DNA of 64,000 nt from Amblyornis subalaris (Eukaryota > Chordata > Aves > Passeriformes > Ptilonorhynchidae). Below are positions 40,401-55,400 of this stretch, one piece after another (within the stretch, counting starts at the first letter, position 1; the number at the start of each line of letters is the position of its first letter). The notes under the pieces are model-generated. The model searched no databases. It was not told the origin of the DNA and saw nothing but the letters and a program-made list of their open reading frames with translations. Both the position numbers and the translations under genes were made by a program. The DNA is taken from NCBI GenBank assembly GCA_018881555.1, contig JACAXG010000052.1:1736001-1800000 (forward strand). The letters are read 5' to 3'.

Positions 40401-43400
40401 CATCCTCTACATAATTTTATTCTGCCCTTCAGTCCCTCCATCTCCACTAGTCACCCACTGAAAGCTACATTCACCACCAAAGAATAATTTCTTTCTATAT
40501 ATCTGTGTTCCTCCTCCTTCAAATCATCAACCTATCTTCATGCTACATTCCTCTGTTCCACATTTTCATATGTTCACATCTTCCCATCTACCCTTTTTCT
40601 GCTGAACACAGGATGCTTCACCTTACTCATACTTTCTTGACTTCTATTTTACATGCAATTCAGCCAAAATTAGAACATTGAGATGAACCACTTTTTTGCA
40701 CATCAGCTGCTAAACATTTGCTAGGTAACTGTGGGCTGACACTTTTTTATTCCAGCATAAAACAACCTGTTCTTATTTCAGATTAGCCTTCTTTTGAAAG
40801 GCTATGTTTGAAAGTTTAAATAGTGCTGTTATTCTCTGTATAACTCTGACCCCAGTTTCCAAACAGGAAATTATTTGGGAATAACTTGTTCTTCAGATTC
40901 ACAGTCTTTCTAACTCCACAGGAAATTTAGTGTGGGTAGACATTTATTATGGGATTCAAAGTCTCGTAAGCTCCTGTTCACTTTATTGGGATTGAGATAA
41001 TTTTAGTATCTCCTACTTCTTTCATTTTATCTTTTTTGCCTGTTCTATTCTAAGTCATCAGTTCAAATTTTCTTTCTTTATTTCTTGAACATCATGTTGG
41101 TTTTTTCCCCTTCTTTTTTACTGGAATGGAAAATTTATTTTCTTATGCCTGTCCAATTTGGGAGACAAATGGATTAGAGTTTTTCATATCTCTGTGGAAA
41201 ATGGTTTAGAGAGGTTTGTTCTTTATTGTCTGACTTTGATGGGAGAAGAGCTGAGGGAAAGGGTAGACCTTTAGTTCTTTTATAATTCCCTAGGCAGTGA
41301 TCTTAGGAGGGCTGTAGCAATATTGCCTCTGGTAACTGTNCTAGAGTCTCAGCCATACAAGGCTTTGATTGCTTCATAATGTGAACAGGGGTTTCAGTGC
41401 TTGAGTTCTCACAACATGATATTTTACTGCTACATTTCATTGCAATATATTTCTTATTCTTACAGAAATACACGTATATGTTATTGTACCTACGCAAATG
41501 TAATTCTACAATTGTATGTTAAATTAATAATTCTTATTCTGTGCTAATTTCTGATCTTAACTGAAGAGAGGGTCCTTGATCTGTTTCCTTGTAACAGAAG
41601 GGCATAAGTTTAACTATCTGGTACAGTCTTTCAAACCTCTGTTTGTTTAATATGTAAGATGTTTCTCAGCTGTAATTTGCTATAGTATTTGAATCTATGT
41701 ATGACCACGTATTGATATAGAATTAATTTATTTTTATATAGGGGATGTCCCACTTTGGTGCAAGCATTACCAGGTCCTAGTACACAAGTGACTGCTGGGA
41801 GCAACCATACAGCTATTCTCTTAATGGATGGCCAGGTTTTCACATTTGGAAGTTTCTCGGTAAGGAAATGTTATTTACTTACAGGAATAAGCAAGTAGTT
41901 AATATATTGTTCAGAGACCTTTCAAGACTGCTTATACTTGCTCTTATGGAACTATGCATGACTTTTGCATGTGTTTTGTGTCTGTTACGTTTTAAAATGT
42001 AGCCTTTAATATTGTTGTGGTTAGAAAAGCATAATGCCGGGAATTCTTGCTGGGTTTTTTCATGTTTTAATGAAGACGGTGATTTAAAACAGTGTTATTT
42101 TATAAGGTGCACCAGTTTTTTCAAACTCATATTGTTTCAAGCTTGGTTGTAAGTAAACATTGCCAGTTCTATTACCTGTCTGTCTCCATTTGGTAGAAAA
42201 AAGTGTCCCGGTTTCTTTCATTAAAGCAGTAATGATTTGCAGAAGTTATGCTTACACTTGAGGGGGAAGGTTATTGCTCGGTATTACACAGTACAACTCC
42301 AGTACTCTTCTTTCGTATCCACATGGTGTATATTTTCCTATGTCCACGTGGAATCCATTCTTATATTCACTAAATAAGCTTTTAAACATTGTTTAATTCC
42401 CTTTCTGCCTCCCTCTGTTTGTAAATGTGCCCCTCATTATGATGTCTGCAGAGTCATCTTGTTTGCACGTTCCCACTAATATTTTTGTTTGGGCTTTTTT
42501 TGCAAAAGCTAGAATATAGGTATTGAGCTATTTTTACATGCTTTAAAAACTATGTACTGCCAAACACAAGAGAAATTTCACCTCTTTAAAAAAGAAGTTT
42601 AAAAAAAGGTGAAGACTGAAATTTTAGAAGCAGAAGGTCATGTTTTGAATTAAAAGTGAGCCATGAGACAGTGCTACAATTAGGTAATATTTTGTTGTTT
42701 TTCAAACTTTAAACAAGGGCTTTGGTATTCATGTTCTTGTCAAAACTGACATGGACACATAAAGGTTTAAGCCTTGTTGTCTTGCTGTGAAACTTGGCCT
42801 CTGAAAAACCTAATTCAGTTTTAGAAATGGTATGTAAAATCCTGTCAGTTGACTGAGGGTTTTTTCCCTTTCTCTAAAATCAAAAATCAAAAATAAATTT
42901 AGGCTATATTTAGACCACTTCTTCTTGCTTGAGGGTTTGCTGAAAGCTTCATAAAGTTAAGACAAAATCAAAACTAAGGATGTTACTTGAAAAATGGCTT
43001 CACTAAGTTGAATTACATGCAGTGTTATGAAGAAAGAAAGATGAGTAACATGCTGGACAGAGGGCATTTGCTGTTTCTTTTCCCTGATCATTTTAACTTC
43101 ATTGGCACGCAGTGCATTTCCTATGCCACAGTTCGGTAGATGGAGCCTGAGCAGGTTCATTGCAGCAGTTCTTTCTGTGTACTTAGGTGCAGTAAAAGAA
43201 CTGTTGGTCCATCTCAGTAGCTAGTTGTACATAGAGATAAGGTCCTAGATCTCCAGATAAGGATGTTAATGAGCATATGCAGAGGTGCTTGCTGAGGCAT
43301 TTTATGCTTTTTTTAGCACAAGTTTGTCATGCTAATCGATTTCCAGGTACTTTTGAGAGGTATTTGCTCCTTAAAACTTACAGTCCATGTAAGTTCAGAA

Positions 43401-46400
43401 TTGAGTGGAACTTAGACTGTATCTGAATAAAGACTTTTTTTTTCCTTATTAGTCCATTCCATGTTTAGCACTAAAGTTAATCAAATGTTGAACATTGTAG
43501 GAGAATAATGCTTTTATATTTGNTTCTGAAGATGGAGAGGAGGGTTATCCATCATGGAAAGTTTGAGTTGCATTTAGCAAAAGTTAAGTCAAAAACTTAA
43601 TTGAATAGGGAGGGGTATATTCTGTCAGTAACTTGTTCCTTATATTTAAATGTGTAACGGTTCACTTAGAGTAGCCATTGCTTTTTGAAGGTAGTTTTGT
43701 GGTGCACTCTCTGTTCCAGATTACCAATTTTGTATGATGGAACTATTGAAGTAACTTAGTCATTTTTGAGACTTATTGTTACTGTCACTTACTAATTCTT
43801 GCATTCTTTCTACAGAAAGGTCAGCTTGGTAGACCAATTCTGGATATGCCCTACTGGAATGCAAAACCAGCACCTATGCCTAATATAGGCTCCAAATATG
43901 GACGCAAAGCTACATGGATTGGAGCGAGTGGNGACCAGACTTTTCTCCGGATTGATGAAGCTCTCATTAATTCTCATGTACTTGCTACATCTGAGATATT
44001 TGCAAGCAGGCATATAATAGGCAAGAACTCTTCTTTGTTATTTTAAATGCTTATAGAAGTATTGGAGAAAAAAATGGGTTCAGTCGTGTAAACAATAGAG
44101 GAGTAACGACTCAAAAATATGAATAGAGGGAATGAAAATATTTTGGCCTTCTAGTTTTACCACATATGATGATCCTAGCTTCTTCAGAAATTTTATTAAA
44201 AATAATAATGTAAAGGTCTAAAGTTTACTTGCATTTAAATCTTACTGCTGTTTATTTTTTTGTTGTAGCAGTATATCTGTACTTCCCTACTATATTACAT
44301 GGCATTTTCTGTGCATGAAGCATTAGTGAGTGGAGTCTTCATGTTTGTTTGCTCTTTTTGCTCCCTGATCTAGGTTTGGTACCAGCTTCAATATCAGAAC
44401 CTCCTCCTTTTAAATGCCTTCTGATAAACAAAGTAGATGGCAGTTGCAAAACATTCAATGATTCTGAGCAGGAAGACCTTCAAGGTTCTGGTGTGTGTCT
44501 GGATCCCGTCTATGACGTTATCTGGAGGCAAGTGTGGATTATAGCTATTAAACTAGTAATATAAAAATCCTTTTTAAAGTATTTTGTGAGGCTGGACATT
44601 TAATTATACTTATTTCTCCAGTAAATGGAAAAGAATTTTTAGTCTTCTGTATATATTTTTCACATTTTTGGGATTATTTGTTCAAATAAGCCCAAAACAA
44701 ACATCTTCTCTTGCCCACATTTTTTTTTCTTTTCTTTTTTGTGTCATTCTCATTCCAATCTCATAATCTTTGGGGGATCCAAATCTGTTCTGCTTATTTA
44801 CTCTTTTTATTCCCTTTTCTCCATCTACTTAACACTTGACTGAAAAACTTCCTTGCCATACTCAGCTGCCATATGTGTGTGTCTTGAATTGTCATCCTTC
44901 TGTCAGGCATTAGTGGTTAAGATTTCAATAGAAGAAGAGTTGGAGCAATGGTATTCTTTTCAGTTCTGACATTTTGGGACGTGAAAATAAAGGTATTTAT
45001 TTAGATGGCATCGACTTTCAAGCTCATTGTATTTGTTTCAGTCTTTGGGATGAAGTCTTTGAGGTGTAAATAATCAGCCTTTGTTCCAAAGCAGAATCGT
45101 GACATCCAATTCTTCTGTAACAATTTGAAAGCTATGTTAGCCAGGATTTGGGAGAAAAACCTGAATTGTTATCTGAGTTCAAGTGATTGATGATGTTTAA
45201 ATTGTTAGAAGACAAAACAAGAATAATCAGTTTGAATAATGCAGGGAACCTGCTAGTCTGCATTCATCTGGAAAAGACAGTATCTCATAGGATCGTGTCT
45301 TTAAAAGCTACTTGCATCCTACTTCGGATGTCTTCATCCAAAACTGAGTTTCAAGAACTAAACAGCCAATTAACATTGAAGCATGCGTTTGCCAGTCATG
45401 TTTCTTTATGACATAGGAAGTACCTTGGATGGTTGTAGTTTTGTATTATGCACATTCCCAGGATTGTTTGAATCTCACTGGTTAGGTACCAGTTCGTACT
45501 TGAATTATGCTGAGATAAGAAATAGTAGTAGCACCTGTATCTCTTAAAGCTGTATATTTTCAGCATGTTTAAATCCCCTGACCGACTCAATTTGTGAAAA
45601 AAATGAGTTAGCAATGGCCATGGGAATGCAGCAAGTTTCAGGGGAGACAAGGTAATGATACTCAACTTGAGGTAGCACATTAAAATGGCCGTTCAGCTTG
45701 AGGAAGTCTGAAGTCCCATGTTAGATATTATTATGGGCAGACATGGATTGAGGTGTTTTATTGTCTTGCAGTATTTTGTAGAACTAAATCAAGAGCTTAA
45801 GTACTCAACTAGAGTGGATTCTTGGAGACTGTGCGGGTTTATTTCTCTGTTATATCCCATCTTGTTCAATAGAAAATATTAAAACAGTCTGAAGAAGAGA
45901 CGTTAATAAATATGTCTATTAGTAGTTAAATATTTGGTGTATTATTATTCCTGGACATTTTTATTCATGCCTATTTAAATGATGGATTCAGTTTCTTGTA
46001 CAGAGACAGCATTCTGATGACATACATTTTAAANATTTTCCTCACAGCTTTGTGACTTAATCTTGCAGTGAAATTCAAGTGGTTGTGTAATTTCNTGTGT
46101 GTGTAAATCATTGTTGAAATACAATGAATACATATGGTGTCCTTTAATGTTGTTAGTTAAAACTATTTCTTTCTCCCTTAGATTTTTAGAACAGTGTACC
46201 AAGTGAAAATTCCTTTTGTACTTGTTCAGAACACTCCCATAGATCTATGTCTTCTTACTATTTCTTCCTTTTACATAGTGGTTTCAAAGATTTCATCTTC
46301 TTTTTCTGTGTGTTAATCTATATTATAGTAGGTCTTTGTATTCCCTTGTTTATGCTGCCCTTTTTTATAATCCCCTAAAAACTCATAAGGCAATGTTACC

Positions 46401-49400
46401 CATTTAAAAAAGCCCAAACAAAATATGTTGGATTCCTCAAGAATTTTTTTACTCATACTTGAAGGTAAGCCTTTTATTTTCACTTGGTATCTTTATAATT
46501 TTGGAGCACATCTGCTGTTCTATTTAATAATTCGCTAGTTACTTCATACTTGTTAATAGATAATACTGTTTTAACATTTATTAGCTTTGAGAAGTGTCTA
46601 AGCATTTTATGGAATTTGTAAATCCATAATATGACTGTTTGACTTGAAGTACAATAATGTTTTTCTATCTTTTCAGTTGCTGGAGTGTTAAGCTAGTAAA
46701 GTTTATATATATCTGCTGTAATGATGCTCAATTTTAAGCGTTTATACCAGCAGATCTACATTTTACATTAAAAATCTTACAAAATCTAACTTTTGGTTAG
46801 ATTTTGTATTTTTTCTGTANATGAAAGGTTTTTTCATTCTGTTTTTTCTTGCTCTAGGTTTCGACCAAATGCTAGGGAACTGTGGAGTTACAATGCAGTA
46901 GTTGCTGATTCCAGACTTCCCTCAGCTCCAGACATGCAATCCCGGTGTAGTATTTTGAGTCCAGAACTTGCTCTACCAACAGGTTCCAAAGCTCTAACCA
47001 CCAGATCTCATGCAGCTTTGCATATTCTAGGTATACATTTTTAAGTTGATGAGTCAGAAGCTTAGATGAAGTAAAGTAACATAACTTAATGTATAAATGA
47101 ATTGTATTCTAAAACATCGTGACTTTTTACAGTTAAATTTTACTTTGTAGTTTTTCACTGTTGCTCTTAACTGTTACGATTTGGCTCATGCAGTTATCTT
47201 CTGCCATCTTAATGATGTTAGAGGGTTTTTAGAGTTCTGCTGAGACCTGCTCTTAGAGGTCAGCATAATAAAGTAAGAGACCTTCCTAGATGATCTTTAT
47301 CGATTGTCTGCAGAATAAAGTCAGAACTCTTAACCTGGAGTGGCAAAAAAAAAANCCCCAAAACAAAAAACCCAAAAAAAGTGCTCTTCAATAAGGTATT
47401 TTTATTTTAAAGTAAACACAGTATATAAATTAAAATATAATCTTTGTAATTTTGTATAATGAGTTACTAAGAGTAATATGATTTCCTTTTGTAGTCTTTT
47501 TGTAGTCTAAAAATACAAAAATTCCACTGTGCTCATGTATAAACTGGCCATATGCAACATACCCGATGCTTCAAAGCACAGCTGTGGAAGTGATTTTAGC
47601 TCGCTTGTCCACTGATTGTGATAAGTCATCAGTTCTTTGACCTACTCACTTCATTGTTCGTTAGAGATGTGATAACTTTTAACTTGAACAGTACTGTATT
47701 CTGTCTTGAGTCAAAGAAAGCATGTTAGGTACCCATGTGTACAAAACAAAATGCCTTTTGTGAAGACTTTCAAATCTGCTTGTAATTCAGTTACTGAACT
47801 CTTGCCATTGGAAAAGTTGCAAAGTAGGTCTAATCACATTTGTTTGTTATTTTGGAGAATAAATAAATTAAATGAAGTTCATCTTTGGCAGCAAGCCTTG
47901 AGATTCTGCAGCAATGACCCTTCACCTAATCAAAAGTATAAAGATACTCGGCAGCATACATGTGGTTTAGGGACAAAACAGATTGCTTTGATCTTCTTAA
48001 CTATTACTCATTTCCATTTCAATTATTATAGTGAACAGTGAGAAATTTTGGGTTCTTCTCGGTTTTGCTTTCTTTTAGGTTGCCTTGATACTTTGGCTGC
48101 TATGCAGGACTTAAAAATGGGTGTTGCAAATACAGAAGAAGAGACTCAAGCAGTAATGAAAGTTTATTCTAAAGAAGACTACAGTGTTGTTAACAGATTT
48201 GAAAGTATGTACACACTTTGTAAAATTTTATAGCACAAGCTGATCAGCTTGTGGAATAAAAGACTAATTATATTTTTGTCGGATTTTTTCCTGCAGGTCA
48301 TGGAGGAGGCTGGGGTTACTCAGCCCACTCAGTAGAAGCTATCCGTTTCTGTGCTGATACAGATATTTTGCTAGGTGGTCTTGGCCTTTTTGGTGGTAGA
48401 GGTGAATACACTGCTAAAATAAAGGTAGTGGTTTTTGTTTTGTTTTAAACAGTGTTTTGTCTCAAAATCAGAACTTTAGAAATGCTGTCTAAAACCATGA
48501 TTATGATGAATGAGTGATTTACTGTATGTAAAAAGCATTATGCAGGTACAGNGGGTGAAGTAGAGAGCTGAGAAATAACCATTCTTACTTGTCATGAATT
48601 CTCACCTTCACTAAATGCTGTGCCATCTTAGAGGTGTCTTGGGCAGGTATGTTAGTGGACTGAATGGTTCTGTGATCTATTTACACAGAGCTCAGAGGTC
48701 CACCAGCAGAAAATTAGTGTTGTGGGCTTCAAGTTGAGATCACATCTTATGTGATACATGAGGAACTGTTTCTCAAAAGCAGAAAAAGAGTCCTTCTTAG
48801 GAGCCATTGCTTTCCATTGTCCCTGCCACTTCTTTCTCAGACTGCTTTCTGAATAGCTTCTTGACTGGGATTGTTCAACTGACAGGGAATGGCACCAAAC
48901 AAAATTAACTCTGTGCCAAATGTAGGGATGATTATGGGTGGAGCATGTGTGCTGATTTAAAATAAATAAATCTCACAGAAACACGCAGTGTGGTAACAGA
49001 GCTCTGGTTTCTGCTAAGTGTCCTTTGCTCCTGTATTTAATAAGGATTTTGGTAACTCCACAAAAAACAATTGTAAAAGATGTGGTATCTGTCTGAGATT
49101 TCTGTTAGATGTTTGTATTTGTGTATTTGGAACATATTATTGTTGTTACTTGTCATTTAGTGTGTTATTAAATTTTCTTTATTTTCAGATGAGTAGGTAT
49201 CATCTCCTCTGTTTGTTCTAGGGAAATGGATGGCATATGCTTAGCAATAACATTTGCATAAGACAGCAGGAAATCCAAAATAGTTGCACCTTATTCTAGT
49301 TTAACATAATGACTGAGAATTCAAATGACTAAGAACAGCCAAGAAACTTTAGTTGTGCCTTTTAAATACTAGAAGTAATGTTACAAATGGGACAGGTAAT

Positions 49401-52400
49401 AAATAACAGTATGAAAATACTCTAGTATTATATTTTCAATTTATTTAGGATTAGCTTATAACCAAGATGAGATTTGCCCATCCTGCCACAAAGAAATTGT
49501 GTATTAAATAGGTATTTGGAAGAGAAGTCATAGACATGTACTGTGATCCTTTTTCAAACTCATCAAACTGTAGAAATCATTTTTAAGTAAGAAAACCCAA
49601 GTTCTCTTATTAAAGGTATCATCTTTTGTCCTAGTCACCAACTGTTTATAACACTGTTGACTATCTCTGCTAAACTGTCAAGCTGTCCCTTTCCAGAGAA
49701 GTTGAGGGTATCTTACCTCTATATAGTGCGTTTCAGTCTGTGATGGAAAATCTGCACCTTCTGCCCAACTTTGCCTTTTTTAGATGCTCTGTTTTTGTCT
49801 TGCTTGCAAGATTTAGGGGGTTTCTCCACTTAAAAATAAATCTGGACATAAGGTGAGAGGTCAGTGTCAGTTTCTATTTTTTAGCAGTTAATGCCTGACT
49901 TCCAAGTGGAAGTTTGGCTGTTATTGATAATAAGTAGTAATTATTTTTGGGAAGGGGAAGGAAGAGTAGTATATGGTTTCCAGAATGCCAGACAGGAAAT
50001 GTGGTATTATGAAGTTTCTAACACCTAAGACATAATTTTACCTTTTTTTCTTACTTCACCAGTTGTTTGAATTGGGTCCAGATGGGGGAGACCATGAGAC
50101 TGATGGAGACCTTCTTGCTGAGACAGATGTCTTAGCATATGATTGTGCTGCCAGGTAAGATGTGAAGCTTACCTACTTGTACCTGCTTCTTGATCTTTAT
50201 TTTTACTTTCTGCATACACATTTTAATATCACTTTGAATATCAAGAGAGATGATCTATGCCATTAGAATTTTGTAGCAAGTGATGTAAAACTTAAAGTGT
50301 TTTGGGGGAAGTAGTAAAACACCAAATAGCTTCCTAAAACCATTAAGGTATTTAAGTTAAAATAAGAAAAATAATCTAATTCTTGCTCTTGTATAAATCC
50401 AAGTCAAATCCCATATTCCTATGATGAGATGACAAGACAAGATATTGTAGCAGCTCTTTTGTGTGTATGGATGGGGTTAGCTGTGTTGTAGCTGCTTTTT
50501 CATTCCCTGTAGTGAAGTAATTTAAAATTCAAATGATACATGATTAATTCTTTCAGGTTTAAATCTTACATATCAATCCCCATAATATATATTCTATTAC
50601 TTTCTTTAATATTCATTGTAATTACTAAGAATTTATGTATGAACTCTTGTAATTTACAGACATGTACTGAAATTGAATTAATATTATATAGTACCTTATA
50701 ATTAATACTTTACTTGCAGTTATTATATATTAAATGTAGTTGCATTTGTGTGTGCTAATTTAATTTAATGTCTCCTTACTCTATTTGGCAACTGACATCT
50801 GATTGTTTCGCAATTCAAGACCAAGCTAGACTTAGGCATTTGTAGGTCCTTCTGAATTATTATAATTACTGCAATATTTTTCAATTACAAACTTTTAATT
50901 TTTCAATATATATAGATACAACAACTTAATTTCATTACTTCTCAATTTTCTCTGATATTCAGGGTGTAATTTGTTTGAAGTTAATATAAAAAATAGTTCA
51001 CATCTAACATTTTTCAAAATTTACTTTTCCCAGAGAGAAATATGCAATGATGTTTGATGAACCAGTACTCCTACAAGCTGGATGGTGGTATGTAGCCTGG
51101 GCAAGAGTGTCAGGACCTAGCAGTGATTGTGGATCTCATGGACAGGCCTCTATTACTACAGATGATGGGTATATTTTTTTCTATTTTTTTTAAATGAAAA
51201 TGAAGACCTCTAGTATGACTTGAATAATAATTGGGTTATTTCTCTTTCAGTGTTGTATTTCAGTTTAAAAGTTCTAAGAAGTCAAATAATGGTACAGATG
51301 TTAATGCTGGGCAGATTCCACAGTTACTATACAGGTAATACTTTAGTCTCAGTTTGGAACAATTTACTGATGAGTTTTTTAAATAAAAATGTTAAACTTG
51401 TTAAAGTAACCATGTTTCATGAAAATATTATTGTATTAAGTGAAGAAAATCAGTATCCGAAAAAAAAGCCAAAATCAACAATGAAGTATGCTTTACAATA
51501 ACTTACCATAAACTTATCGTTGCTATGATAAACCTTATGTACTCTGTTTTAAAAAGCAAGAACTTCCACTGTGTTGATAGTATATTTTACAGTTTTCCTC
51601 AGATATATACAAGACCTAATTTTTATATTTTGTGTGTGTATGTATATAATTCCCCTGGTCCCCACATTGATTCTGAAACTTGGAATTTCTTCGTACCAGT
51701 TCTCTTGCTATGTCCTTTCTATGGTTCCTTCGCAGAACAGCTCACTTCTGCCATTAAGCTTTCTGTCCATAGACCCGCTTTCTCTCCAGGTGAAGGCTTC
51801 ATTTTGATGCACATGAAGTCCTGGCATGCCATATTAGCCATTTGGGCGATATCTGTGGAGAGATGGCTGTAGCCAAAAGGCAAACAAGCCTTGAGGCCTC
51901 TGAAGAGCAGTGAGTGGCACAAAAGGGAAGGTGCTGCAGTAACTAATGCTGTCTGTATTTTTAACCTCCATGTATATTGTACCTCCACAAAACCAGTGTT
52001 CTTTGAGGAATAACATTTCTAGTCTTGATGCCATCTGAAGAAATACAGTAGATATTTGTAATAATTTCATGTAATTAAATCTCAACCTCATTTTCAATTG
52101 TCTCAGTACTGCCAGTTGAACAGAATTCAAGATATTTGGTTACTGGTCTAGAGTGATTAGGAACTGAAGGAAGTTATCCTGAAATTAAGCATTTTTTGGA
52201 TAGTTATGTTAAAGCTTTTTCACTTGTTTTTTGTTCCACTTGGACAATACAAACAGTAAAAACTACAAAAAGTAAAAAATCAAAAATGAAACAAAAAACC
52301 CAAACCCAACCGAAAACTCTACTAAAAGTAAAAACTGGAAATTTGAAGTAAGTTCTAAAATTGTTCTTCCAGGTTGCCAACAAGTGATGGCAGTGCATCC

Positions 52401-55400
52401 AAAGGAAAACAGCAAACTAGTGAACCCGTACATATTTTAAAGAGATCTTTTGCCAGAACTGTCTCAGTGGTGAGTACTATCAAGAATCTTCTGTGTTTCC
52501 TGCAAATTCATTCATGGTTAGGAAACTGAAAGATGTAGATGTGAAATAATGATGGTTTTGTGTTTGATTTCTCAAGCAGAAGTTAGGTACACTGATAGAT
52601 AGTATATTTATTTTTTACTTTTTCTGAAGATTTCAGATGAAAACTTAGGTGTAGTCTAAGCTTGGTATTCACCTGAGGACGAGAGCCTAGAAATGTATTT
52701 GTTTATAAGGTTAAGCTACTTAGTTTGGGGTTTTTTGAGGGGAGGGGAATTGGGGCTGAGTTCATTCTTACCAGTTGTATGCAATATACAAGCCTTAATT
52801 CCAGCTAAAAATCAGTATTAGCAGACTTTTTAGAGGTTTTGAGGGAGCTTTACTGCTCTCTTGCACGGCTTTTAGATTACTGGCNCTAATTAGTCGCTGG
52901 TGAGATTTATCTTCCTCTTAGATGCATTCCAGTAACACTGAGAATCAGATAGCGTTTAATTAAACTGTGAAACTGAGGTAAGAAGTATTCATAGGCACAG
53001 TGAAATGCAATTACTAACAGAAGGTAGTCTGCAGCTTTTCACATACAAGGAGGCTAGTCAAGTTCTGAGAAATTCTGCATGAAGTTGAAATGCAATAGTA
53101 TCAAGCAGGACAAGGCCAATTCTGCCTTTATGTTTTTTTCCCTTTTTTATCTGTTGCAAGCAATAATTATTTTATTTTCAGTTCCATCCTGGTTTATACT
53201 ACTTACTGCATTACTCATACTGTCAGTATTCTCCATAGATAGTTCATACAAGTTATCCGCCTCCATATGGACAGTCACAACCCGATTTTCTAAATCAGCT
53301 TCCTTTCTTTCATTTATATATTCTTCATTTCTTCCGTATTCTCTAATGATCAGGGTGATCTTCTCCTGTTACGTTTCTTCTAGGAATGTGTTATCTACAT
53401 GATTTACATTTTTAGTAATCATATTATCTACATATTAATAGCTACTCTTAATATATATTTCCTTAAAATATTTGCATTAAGCTATGAATTTCTGTGGCTT
53501 TTAATACTTCACAGTGTATCCTGTCTCTTAATTATCATGCTGCTGTTAACCCTCACTTTAGATAGGAACTGGGTAGGAGAAGGGTTTTGGCTTTCTGAAG
53601 TTTCTAGAGGCATTTTATATCTAACTTTAAACAATCAGTTTGATTGTTGAAACTTTGAAGGTGTTCAACACCAAATATTTGTATTTTTTTCTTTCTGAGG
53701 TACAACTTCATGAAATTACTGACTACATATAATAATAATAGTAAAAACAGAACTTCTTAAATCCTTAGATTTCTTGGGAACTGTCATGTGCTTCTGTTGA
53801 GCTTTCAAGTACTGTAAATGTCATATAGTTGCCATGATCCTGCAGATCATAACTGTTTAAAAACAAAGTGAAGACAGCCCTGATACATCTTTACTTTATG
53901 ACAGGAATGTATTATGTCAGAAGTAGGTATTACACTTTTCTGTCGATAAAGCAAGTAAAATTTACTGAAAAATCTCCATTACAGGTGAATACAGTTGTTA
54001 GTTCTTAAGTAACTGAGAGACTTCCACACATAATATTCTAGCATATATTATCGATAGATTTTATTGTGATATTACAGTGAAGTGTCCCCTGTATTCTTGG
54101 TGCTTTTTTTTATTCTCAAGCAAAACAGGGTTTGTGTGTTGCATGGTGGATGTGTATAGACATTAACATGTTTTCATAATAAACATGGATATAGATGCTA
54201 TTTGCCTTTCTTCTAACACTGATGCTGAAAGGTCATTTCTTGTTTTTTAACATAAAATCTGCCTTTGATATCCTTCATATCATGAAATAGGAATGCTTTG
54301 AATCTTTACTGAGCATTCTTCACTGGAGTTGGACAACACTGGTGCTGGGAGTTGAAGAACTTCGTGGCCTGAAGGGTTTCCAATACACTGCTACTCTTCT
54401 GGATTTAGAAAGGTTGCGTTTTGTAGGCACTTGCTGCCTGAGATTGCTGAGAGTCTACACCTGTGAAATATATCCGATATCAGGTATTCCTCTTAGTTCA
54501 CTTGTTTCATATTTATCAGCAAATAATAATCTACAGGACATGTAAAATTTGATCTAAGTATTCACATAGGATGTGATATAAAATGAAATTGCTCATACAG
54601 ATGGTTTTATTGGAGCAACTAAGACTTGCATTCAGAAAGCGGATATTTTCAATTGTGTGCATAACCAAGTGTCCCAATACCACTGTTTACACTGTAACTT
54701 TAGTATTTTAAAGTGACTTCGATTTTGACTTGTCAGTTGAGTTCTCTTGGACTACTTGTATCTCCTTTTTTTTTCCCATTTCTCTACATAGTATCTGCTT
54801 TGGTGGTGAGCACAATGTAAATTTGGAAGACTGTATCTGTTTTTCATGCCTGTACTTTAACAATGCTCATACTGAAATGCATCATATATTACAAAAGACC
54901 AGAAAAGTCGGAGTTTTTAATATTCAGGTTTCTTTGATAGAGTTTAACACCCCTCATTGTTTTACTTTTGAAATTAACTTCTCTGAATGTAGATTCAACA
55001 ATGTTGCTGAATTCCAGCTTTTCTGTTTGCATGCAAAATGTGCATTTTAATATGAAAATGTTTCATTATGGTACATTTAATGCTTCTCTTTGTGTAATCT
55101 TCTAGCTACAGCTAAGGCCGTTGTAGAAGAAACCAGCAAACTAGCAGATTGCATTGGAAAAACTAGGACCTTGCTGAGAAAAATTTTATCTGAAGGAGTT
55201 GATCATTGCATGGTGAAGTTGGACAATGATCCACAAGGATATCTCAGTCAGCCTCTCAGTCTATTAGAAGCTGTTCTTCAGGAATGCCATAATACATTCA
55301 CAGCTTGCTTCCATTCGTTTTATCCAACACCAGCTCTCCAGTGGGCATGTCTTTGTGACTTGCTAAACTGTTTGGACCAGGTACATTAAAATGGCACAAG

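Noticed and set aside
44526..44535. GT donor five bases downstream of the GC site of exon w20
   Set aside because: Using that GT (after CAA) would put exon w21 out of frame and lose the conserved Arg-Phe-Arg junction.
48630..48690. Possible sense-strand CR1 tail (aatggttctgtgatct)
   Set aside because: Only about 16 bases resemble a CR1 end, with no CR1 body next to it.
51525..52130. Several open frames on both strands in intron w26-w27
   Set aside because: They contradict each other and w26 joins w27 in phase without them.
53079..53650. Hydrophobic open frames that could be membrane proteins
   Set aside because: Phe/Ile/Leu/Ser-rich translation is what T-rich intron DNA gives; no start context, family or splice support.
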